Shown here: piece by piece, positions 58,169-64,000 of the stretch | Numbering within the stretch: the stretch's first letter is position 1 | Layout of the letters: each line of letters starts with the position of its first letter | Assembly: GCA_026004655.1 (NCBI GenBank) | Contig: BPJO01000007.1 | Location: 1-64,000 of the forward strand | Length of the DNA: 64,000 bases | Source: Phycisphaerae bacterium | GTDB lineage: Bacteria; Planctomycetota; Phycisphaerae; Tepidisphaerales; Tepidisphaeraceae | Reading direction: 5' to 3' | Translations under genes and position numbers: made by a program | The notes under the pieces: generated by a model | What the model was told of the DNA's origin: nothing | Seen by the model: only the letters and a program-made list of their open reading frames with translations | Database searches by the model: none

Positions 58169-59089
58169 ATGGTAGAGTTTCCAGAAGCGTTTTACGGGTC
58201 GATGCCTTTATTAGCCGTCTCAGGTCCGGTTTCGGGCGAGGTGATTTCAACCGCTCCGATGTCCCCTGCAGTGGTCGTTGCACTGTGTGTGGTGGCGGGA
58301 ATCGCTACGTGGTTGCTCATGCCCGGCCGAAAAGAGGTCGCGATTCGTCGGATAGGGGGCGCAATTCTGCTGGCAACGGGATTGATCCTGTCGGCCATTC
58401 TAGTCCGTTGGACTAGTGCCTGGGGGGGGATGGGTTTTTATTTCTGGGCATTTGCAGGACTGGCGATTTTTGCTTCGGTCCGGGTGGTGACACACACAAA
58501 ACCGGTGTACTCGGCCTTATATTTTGTACTGACGGTTTTTGCCACCGCAGGGCTGTTCGTTCTGATGTGGGCGGAGTTTATGGCAGCGGCACTCGTATTA
58601 ATCTATGCCGGCGCCATTCTTATTACCTATGTTTTCGTGATCATGCTTGCCAGTGAAGCCGCTACCGGATCGGTCGGATCATCCGCGGATAAGACAGCCC
58701 CGGAACACGACGCAGAAGCCCGATCCCCGTTTCTGGCGTCCCTCGTCGGATTCGTACTGGCGGGTCTGTTGATCTTTTTGGTAACGGACAAAGGGTCGCA
58801 GATTCCTGTACCGGAGCAAAGGTCTCTGCCCGATTCACTCGGATCGGCTCAAGATCTGGGTAAAAACCTGATTGATGAAAATGCGGTAAATGTTCAGTTG
58901 TCAGCCATTATCCTGACGATAGCAATGGTCGGTGCCATCACGTTGGCACGTCGTCGGGTGATGGTCAGCAATCAGAAGGGTCCGGTTGAATCGGTGTTGG
59001 GTCCTGCAACGCCGGTGGATGACAACCCGCATTCCATTCCGGTGTATGGAACAACCAACCCCCGACACAAAGCCTATCCGGAGACATGA
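58169..59089 (+). CDS. nuoJ: NADH-quinone oxidoreductase subunit J
   Basis: 306 residues, longer than usual for NuoJ because of an N-terminal extension with two hydrophobic segments (VVVALCVVAGIATWLLMPGR, GGAILLATGLILSAILV) and a hydrophilic C-terminal tail. The NuoJ core is clear: GFYFWAFAGLAIFASVRVVT, then SALYFVLTVFATAGLFVL and the quinone-cavity helix FMAAALVLIYAGAILITYVF. Part of the membrane arm of complex I. It begins a run nuoJ-nuoK-nuoL-nuoM-nuoN; the upstream gene is a DNA glycosylase, so nuoA-I are elsewhere. Confidence 0.93.
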   Translation: MVEFPEAFYGSMPLLAVSGPVSGEVISTAPMSPAVVVALCVVAGIATWLLMPGRKEVAIRRIGGAILLATGLILSAILVRWTSAWGGMGFYFWAFAGLAIFASVRVVTHTKPVYSALYFVLTVFATAGLFVLMWAEFMAAALVLIYAGAILITYVFVIMLASEAATGSVGSSADKTAPEHDAEARSPFLASLVGFVLAGLLIFLVTDKGSQIPVPEQRSLPDSLGSAQDLGKNLIDENAVNVQLSAIILTIAMVGAITLARRRVMVSNQKGPVESVLGPATPVDDNPHSIPVYGTTNPRHKAYPET

Positions 59090-59156
59090 TAATCCCGTTC
59101 CCGGACTTGTTCCGGTAACACGAGTGAGGACAGGAAGACGTGCAGGAAAGTTGAAT

Positions 59157-59477
59157 ATGCCGGAGATTTTTACATCCATCGCGTTACAGCACTATCTGAT
59201 CGTCGGGGGGTTGATGTTCGCCATCGGGATGATCGGTTTCATGTGCAGGCGGAATCTGATCATCATGTTCCTATCGTCGGAACTGATGTTTCAGGGCGTG
59301 GCTATCAATTTTGTGGCCTTCGGAGCCTACTGGGGAAACATGAGCGGACAGGCGTTTGTGATTTTTATTCTCGCCATCGCCGCCGCCGAGGCTGCTTTGG
59401 CGCTGGCAATCATCGTTCTGCTGTTCCGACAGAAGCATACGGTGGACAGTCAGGCGTTTCGAGAATTGCGAGGATAG
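59157..59477 (+). CDS. nuoK: NADH-quinone oxidoreductase subunit K
   Basis: 106 residues, three membrane spans. Contains the invariant NuoK blocks LIVGGLMFAIGMIGFMCRRN, IIMFLSSELMFQGVAINFVA and FVIFILAIAAAEAALALAII, including the conserved Glu residues of helices 2 and 3 that form the proton channel. The ATG at 59157 has an AGGAAAG site seven bases ahead. Complex I membrane subunit, directly behind nuoJ. Confidence 0.96.
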   Translation: MPEIFTSIALQHYLIVGGLMFAIGMIGFMCRRNLIIMFLSSELMFQGVAINFVAFGAYWGNMSGQAFVIFILAIAAAEAALALAIIVLLFRQKHTVDSQAFRELRG

Positions 59478-59536
59478 TGGGTTTTTGAGACAAGCGATCC
59501 CGATCAGACCGGGCATTAGCATATTCGGATATCAAC

Positions 59537-61618
59537 ATGAGCTGGGTGATTGAACATTCTTACCTGATTCCTCTGCTGCCTCTGATCGGGGCACTGGTTG
59601 CCGGCCTGTTGGGTGCACGGGTGCTACGGCAAAACGCTCATTGGCCGATCTGGTTGGGCGTTGGGGCATCGGCTTTGATGTCGATCGTTCTGCTGGCGGG
59701 GATGTTATCATCACACGCCCCTGACGATTCGGCGGTTTATTTTTGGAGCCCATGGTTTACCTGGATCCGGGCAGGCGAATCGTCAGCAGAAGGACTTTTC
59801 AATGTTTCTGCCGGAGCCTTTCTGGACCCGCTTTCAGCAGTCATGCTGGCGGTGGTATGCGGAATCGGATTTTTAATTACTGTATTTTCAAAAGGTTACA
59901 TGCAAGGAGAGTCCGGGTATTTCCGGTTCTTCACGTACCTGGGGTTATTCATCTTTGCGATGACCTGCCTGGTGATGGGGGATAACCTCATCCTGCTGTA
60001 TTTAGGTTGGGAAGGCGTGGGATTGTGTTCCTATCTGTTGATCGGATACTACTATGACAGACCGGCTGCCCGGGAAGCTGCGAAAAAGGCGTTTATAGTC
60101 AATCGGATCGGGGACTTAGGATTCGCCGTCGGGATTTTGCTGACATTTTATTGTTTCGGAACTGTAAGCTTTTTCGGGGATATGGGGTCGAATCCCGGTT
60201 TTTTGCAGAAGATCGTTTCCGGAACCGCTAATCCCGGAACCGAGGATTTGGTTTGGACAATCCCGTTTTTCTTGATGATCGGGGCGTTCGGGAAAAGCGC
60301 CCAGTTTCCGTTGTATGTGTGGTTGCCCGACGCGATGGAAGGTCCGACACCGGTTTCAGCACTGATTCATGCTGCGACCATGGTAACGGCCGGGGTTTAC
60401 ATGATTGTCAGACTCTCGGCATTGTTCGTCGGTAACGAAGCAGCCATGATAACCATCGCGGTCGTTGGCGCCTTTACAGCCTTGTGGGCCGCCTTGATCG
60501 CATTGCGTCAGACGGATCTGAAAAAAGTGTTTGCCTATTCGACGGTCAGTCAGTTGGGATTCATGTTCGTCGGTGCTGCGGTTCTTTCGCCTGTGGCTGC
60601 GATTTTTCATCTGGTGACTCACGCCTTTTTCAAAGCACTTTTGTTCTTGTCTTCGGGCGTGGTGATGCATGCCACCGGTGGCGAACTGGATATGCGCAAG
60701 ATGAGTGGGTTGAAAAGGCATCTGCCCAAGACGCGATGGTGTATGCTGATCGGCTGCCTGGCGTTGGCGGGCTTCCCGTTCTTGTCGGGTTTCTGGTCCA
60801 AGGACGAGATCGTGCACGGGGCTGCGGGGAAAAGTTCTTTACTTTACGGGGTATTGCTTTTCACCGCCGTTTTGACCGCTTATTACACGTTTCGTCTGTA
60901 CTTTCGAGTGTTCGAAGGTCCTGAGCAGGTTCCTCACGGAACGGAAAACCACAATCATGGTTTTTCTCACGGTCAGGCTGTCGATGAATCATCGTCTCAT
61001 GCACATCATCATGAACCCTTGTCGATGATGCTGCCTTTGATCGTCCTGGCAGTCGGGGCGGTACTGGCGGGCATCATCAATTTGCCTTTTTCCTTGGGAG
61101 TACCTGCCCATTCGTTAGGGCACTTTTTGTCGCAAAGTCCGTCTTTTGTCCTCGGTTTTGAACAGGTGAATCAGACGTATGGTGGTGCTATAACAGACAC
61201 GGACCGTCTGGGTTTGGGAAAAGAGCCTCTCGAGAAGCATTTTGACGTACTACCTCTGATCGTGGGGGGGGCTGCCGCGATCCTGGGGATCGGGATCGCG
61301 TATGTTCTTCATCTCCGGAATCGTTCCAAAGCCGAGGAACTGGCAGGAAAAGTCAGGATTGTGGCTCGTGCGATTGATAACAAGTTTTGGGTCGACGAGA
61401 TATACCAGTTCCTGGTCGTCATGCCTCTCCGGTCGATAGGATCATTGTTGTGGGCATTGGATCGGTACGTGGTAGACCTTGTCGTGTTCCTGGTCGGTTT
61501 TGTTCCTCAGGTAATCGGTTATCTGCTCAAGCGTGCAACCCAGCGGGGTTATCTGCAGGGCTATGCATTGAGCATGCTGCTCGGATTAGTGATTATCCTG
61601 ATATGGGTTTTGGTGTAG
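59537..61618 (+). CDS. nuoL: NADH-quinone oxidoreductase subunit L
   Basis: 693 residues, the antiporter-like subunit that carries the long lateral helix along the membrane arm of complex I. The start SYLIPLLPLIGALVAGLLGA is typical; conserved stretches include LLYLGWEGVGLCSYLLIGYY, GKSAQFPLYVWLPDAMEGPT and PVSALIHAATMVTAGVYMIV. The C-terminal lateral helix region is present. A His-rich loop (HNHGFSHG ... SHAHHHEP) lies at about 475-500; such loops are common in this subunit. Normal length. Confidence 0.96.
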   Translation: MSWVIEHSYLIPLLPLIGALVAGLLGARVLRQNAHWPIWLGVGASALMSIVLLAGMLSSHAPDDSAVYFWSPWFTWIRAGESSAEGLFNVSAGAFLDPLSAVMLAVVCGIGFLITVFSKGYMQGESGYFRFFTYLGLFIFAMTCLVMGDNLILLYLGWEGVGLCSYLLIGYYYDRPAAREAAKKAFIVNRIGDLGFAVGILLTFYCFGTVSFFGDMGSNPGFLQKIVSGTANPGTEDLVWTIPFFLMIGAFGKSAQFPLYVWLPDAMEGPTPVSALIHAATMVTAGVYMIVRLSALFVGNEAAMITIAVVGAFTALWAALIALRQTDLKKVFAYSTVSQLGFMFVGAAVLSPVAAIFHLVTHAFFKALLFLSSGVVMHATGGELDMRKMSGLKRHLPKTRWCMLIGCLALAGFPFLSGFWSKDEIVHGAAGKSSLLYGVLLFTAVLTAYYTFRLYFRVFEGPEQVPHGTENHNHGFSHGQAVDESSSHAHHHEPLSMMLPLIVLAVGAVLAGIINLPFSLGVPAHSLGHFLSQSPSFVLGFEQVNQTYGGAITDTDRLGLGKEPLEKHFDVLPLIVGGAAAILGIGIAYVLHLRNRSKAEELAGKVRIVARAIDNKFWVDEIYQFLVVMPLRSIGSLLWALDRYVVDLVVFLVGFVPQVIGYLLKRATQRGYLQGYALSMLLGLVIILIWVLV

Positions 61619-61678
61619 GGAAGTGGTCGATTCGGCAGCCATGATAAGTCGTCGGCTTGCTGGTAAGGTGCTTGAAAA

Positions 61679-63217
61679 ATGATGGCCAGTACCGCTTTGT
61701 TTCTTCTGATTTTGGTTCCTCTGATCGGTGCGATCTTTGCAACGATGATGAAGTCAGTTGTGATCGTGCGGTCGTGGGCGCTGCTGGTGTCGTTCCTCTG
61801 CTTTGCCTGTGCGATTGTTGCGGGCGTGTCACTCGAGCCCGGTCAAGCCATCACCTGGGGGGTTGTAGGGAATAACCCGATCTCGATCCCCGAAATCGGA
61901 TTCGGATTTCGCTTGGCTTGTGACGGGATCAGTCTTTGGATGATCCTGTTGGCTACTTTGGTCACACCGCTGGCGGTTCTTTCGGTGGATGACTCGATCA
62001 ATCGACAGGAAAATGCCCACTGGTATTACGCATGGATGTTGCTTTTGCTGGGAGGACTTACGGGTACCTTTTTATCGGCTGATGCGCTGTTGTTTTATTT
62101 TTTCTTTGAGCTGACACTGATTCCGTGCTTGTTTCTGATCGGGATCTGGGGCGGGGTTGAACGTCGGCAGGCTGCGGGTAAGTTCTTTATTTATACTTTT
62201 TCGGGATCTGTTTTTCTTCTGGTGTCGATCATTTATCTAGCTTCTCGGGCGGGTTCCTTCCAGATCAGCACCATGACTCAGACCGCTTACACGTCTCAGG
62301 AACTTTTCTGGTGCGGCATGGGTCTGTTGATCGGGTTTTTGATCAAAACACCGGTCTTTCCACTGCATACCTGGCAACCTTTGGCCTATGCCGAGGCCCC
62401 TGTCGCTGCGGGTGCCGTGATCGCAGCGGTCTTGGGTAAACTGGGCACTTACGGGTTGCTGCGCCTGACCGTTCCGATCGCGTTTACCGGTGTAGAAACG
62501 AATACCGTTCTGATCCATGTGGTGGTGGTCCTCTGCCTGATCGGGATCGTCTATGGCGGGTTGATCGCGTGGGTGCAGAAGGACATGATTCGGTTGGTGG
62601 CCTATTCATCACTGTCCCATCTGGGTCTTTTGGTGCTGGCGATTTTTGCCGGATCCGTATTAAGCCTGCAGGGAGCGGTGGTTTACATGATCGCCCACGG
62701 GTTATCGACGGCAGGGCTGTTTCTTGTCATCGGGATGATTGCTTCTCGGACGGGCACACGTCAGTTCGAGGATGTATCGGGATTGTTTGTCCGAATGCCC
62801 GTTTTGAGCACGCTGATGGTGATCTTTGTAATGGCTTCGATCGGTTTACCAATCACCAGTGGGTTTGTGGGGGAGTTTTTGAGTCTTCAGGGTGTCATGA
62901 ACCGATTCGGACTGGGAATCACGATTCTGGCAGCCACCGGGATGGTGCTAGGCGCGATTTATATGCTTCACATGGTGGCCAGAATCGGTTTCGGACCTCT
63001 CAAACTCCCCGAAGGAGTGGTAGTGAAGGACGGTTCCTTCCGAGAGGTCATCGTGCTAGCCCCTGTGGTCGTTGCGATCTTTTTGGTCGGGATTGTTCCT
63101 ACTCCGATTCTGGATTCGTTTAAACCGGACGTCTCACGGATTGTGACACAAACACCAAAAGTGATTCCCCAACCGGTATTGACTCAGGAAAAAGACAGCG
63201 GATTTTTCGGACAATAG
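61679..63217 (+). CDS. nuoM: NADH-quinone oxidoreductase subunit M
   Basis: 512 residues, 14 spans expected. Contains FYFFFELTLIPCLFLIGIWG, GFLIKTPVFPLHTWQPLAYA and the Lys/His helices of the proton channel (AAVLGKLGTYGLLRL, YSSLSHLGLLVLAIFA), all typical of NuoM. Follows nuoL by 60 bases. The MM start at 61679 is the only reasonable one; homology begins at once. Antiporter-like membrane subunit of complex I. Confidence 0.95.
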   Translation: MMASTALFLLILVPLIGAIFATMMKSVVIVRSWALLVSFLCFACAIVAGVSLEPGQAITWGVVGNNPISIPEIGFGFRLACDGISLWMILLATLVTPLAVLSVDDSINRQENAHWYYAWMLLLLGGLTGTFLSADALLFYFFFELTLIPCLFLIGIWGGVERRQAAGKFFIYTFSGSVFLLVSIIYLASRAGSFQISTMTQTAYTSQELFWCGMGLLIGFLIKTPVFPLHTWQPLAYAEAPVAAGAVIAAVLGKLGTYGLLRLTVPIAFTGVETNTVLIHVVVVLCLIGIVYGGLIAWVQKDMIRLVAYSSLSHLGLLVLAIFAGSVLSLQGAVVYMIAHGLSTAGLFLVIGMIASRTGTRQFEDVSGLFVRMPVLSTLMVIFVMASIGLPITSGFVGEFLSLQGVMNRFGLGITILAATGMVLGAIYMLHMVARIGFGPLKLPEGVVVKDGSFREVIVLAPVVVAIFLVGIVPTPILDSFKPDVSRIVTQTPKVIPQPVLTQEKDSGFFGQ

Positions 63218-63221
63218 TTTC

Positions 63222-64000
63222 ATGACGGAAATTCTTCCCTACATTCTCCCTGAAGTATCGCTAATGGTGGCTTCGGCCGTGCTGTTTGTACTTGGCGCAT
63301 CGGTCAGGCCTGCTGCGCGACGTTCGGCGCCGGTAATTGCAGCCGGAGCATTGATCCTAGCGTTGGTGTTGTCGATGTCGTCCGACGTTCAAGGCGTTAT
63401 CAGCAAGGATTCTCTGCTCGTGACGCAGTTCGTTTTATTCATCAAGTCGTTGGTGTGCGGGGTCGGTGTGCTTTTCGTACTTTTGGCTTGGCCGACGACT
63501 CCGTCAGGGGATGCCAACCGATCGATCCATTTTTCCACCGAAACCGGTGAGTATTTTGCGTTGCTGCTACTGGCATTGTCGGGAGTTTGTATCACCGCTG
63601 GCGCCAATTCTCTACCGATGTTATTTTTGGGCATCGAACTAGCGAGCATCCCCACCTACATCATGGTCACGATGTCTCGTCCACAGGAAATAGCTCAGGA
63701 AGCGGGAGTGAAATATTTTTTCCTCGGAGCTGTTTCTGCCGCCATCATGCTGTTCGGGATGAGCTACCTGTTCGGTGTGACAGGTCGTATGGATCTTAGC
63801 GGAATTACCTCTGTTTTGCATGAACAGATGGTTTCCGGACAAGTCATGCCGGTTCTTTTCATGCTGGCCATAGTGATGATTGTACTGGGCTTTTTGTTCA
63901 AACTGGCGGCTGTGCCTCTGCACTTTTATGCGGGAGACGTTTATCAGGGTGCAGCCACGCCGGTCACAGCTGCGATAGCGTTTATTCCTAAGGTCACAGG
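63222..64000 (+). CDS. nuoN: NADH-quinone oxidoreductase subunit N, 3' truncated by window end
   Basis: The frame is open from the ATG at 63222 to the last base of the window, so about 259 N-terminal residues are seen of an expected 470-500. It starts four bases after the nuoM stop (ATAGTTTCATG), confirming the operon. NuoN blocks are clear: LASIPTYIMVTMSRPQE, VKYFFLGAVSAAIMLFGMSY and LGFLFKLAAVPLHFYAGDVY, with QGAATPVTAAIAFIPKVTG reaching the edge. The last of the three antiporter-like subunits of complex I. Confidence 0.95.
   Translation, partial: MTEILPYILPEVSLMVASAVLFVLGASVRPAARRSAPVIAAGALILALVLSMSSDVQGVISKDSLLVTQFVLFIKSLVCGVGVLFVLLAWPTTPSGDANRSIHFSTETGEYFALLLLALSGVCITAGANSLPMLFLGIELASIPTYIMVTMSRPQEIAQEAGVKYFFLGAVSAAIMLFGMSYLFGVTGRMDLSGITSVLHEQMVSGQVMPVLFMLAIVMIVLGFLFKLAAVPLHFYAGDVYQGAATPVTAAIAFIPKVT

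Noticed and set aside
60950..61020. His-rich loop of NuoL as a novel metal-binding insertion.
   Set aside because: His-rich loops at this place are common in NuoL proteins, so it is not unusual.
1..64000. CRISPR arrays, insertion sequences, prophage genes, toxin-antitoxin or restriction systems.
   Set aside because: Looked for repeated spacers, terminal inverted repeats, transposase or integrase motifs and nuclease signatures while reading; none was found.

Overview
The window looks like a chromosomal segment of a planctomycete, most likely of the Phycisphaerae type. The evidence is the mix of gene families: three proteins ending in a PEP-CTERM sorting signal, a prepilin-like protein with the planctomycete-style N-terminus ([20 protein letters not shown]), dockerin-like calcium loops, a TIGR03790-family protein, AsmA-like proteins and a UbiA-like enzyme, alongside ordinary housekeeping genes. 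This assignment is inferred from gene content; no rRNA or tRNA gene was seen.

Layout. 1-12.7 kb: a truncated AsmA-like protein, an aldo/keto reductase, ribE-pdxA (riboflavin, vitamin B6), an amidohydrolase, hpt with a PH-domain membrane protein and an odd small aldo/keto-reductase-like protein, a flippase-like membrane protein and an M16 peptidase. 12.7-26.2 kb: an alpha-glucan locus. A large extracellular GH13 amylase with dockerin loops and PEP-CTERM, two more PEP-CTERM proteins and a prepilin-like protein lie on the minus strand. A LacI-type regulator, a second GH13 enzyme with a glycogen-binding domain, a solute-binding-protein/permease fusion and a MalG-type permease lie on the plus strand. 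Palindromes in the divergent region are candidate operators. 26.2-44.9 kb: a SulP transporter, argB-argF, priA, a MoxR ATPase, the pyrR-pyrB-pyrC pyrimidine operon, a TIGR03790 protein, a TPR protein, a UbiA-like enzyme and small hypotheticals. 45-57.3 kb: alaS, then a minus-strand operon of membrane fusion protein, RND pump, type II NADH dehydrogenase and RidA, then an acyltransferase and a flavin amine oxidase. 57.4-64 kb: an AlkA-like glycosylase and nuoJKLMN, with nuoN cut by the window end.

Reading frames are broken in many genes. Between 1 and 45 kb there are six clear breaks, every one a single extra base in a homopolymer of six or more. Between 45 and 57.3 kb breaks occur every few hundred bases, in essential genes too (alaS), and family motifs continue intact after each break. 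I read most as sequence or assembly error, though transcript slippage cannot be excluded for the isolated homopolymer cases. Coordinates for these genes cover the whole reconstructed gene.

The most interesting system is the glucan locus. It appears to couple surface-anchored starch cleavage (exosortase-type sorting), a second secreted GH13 enzyme, and an importer whose binding protein is covalently joined to its permease, under a LacI-family regulator. No ATPase for the importer is encoded nearby.
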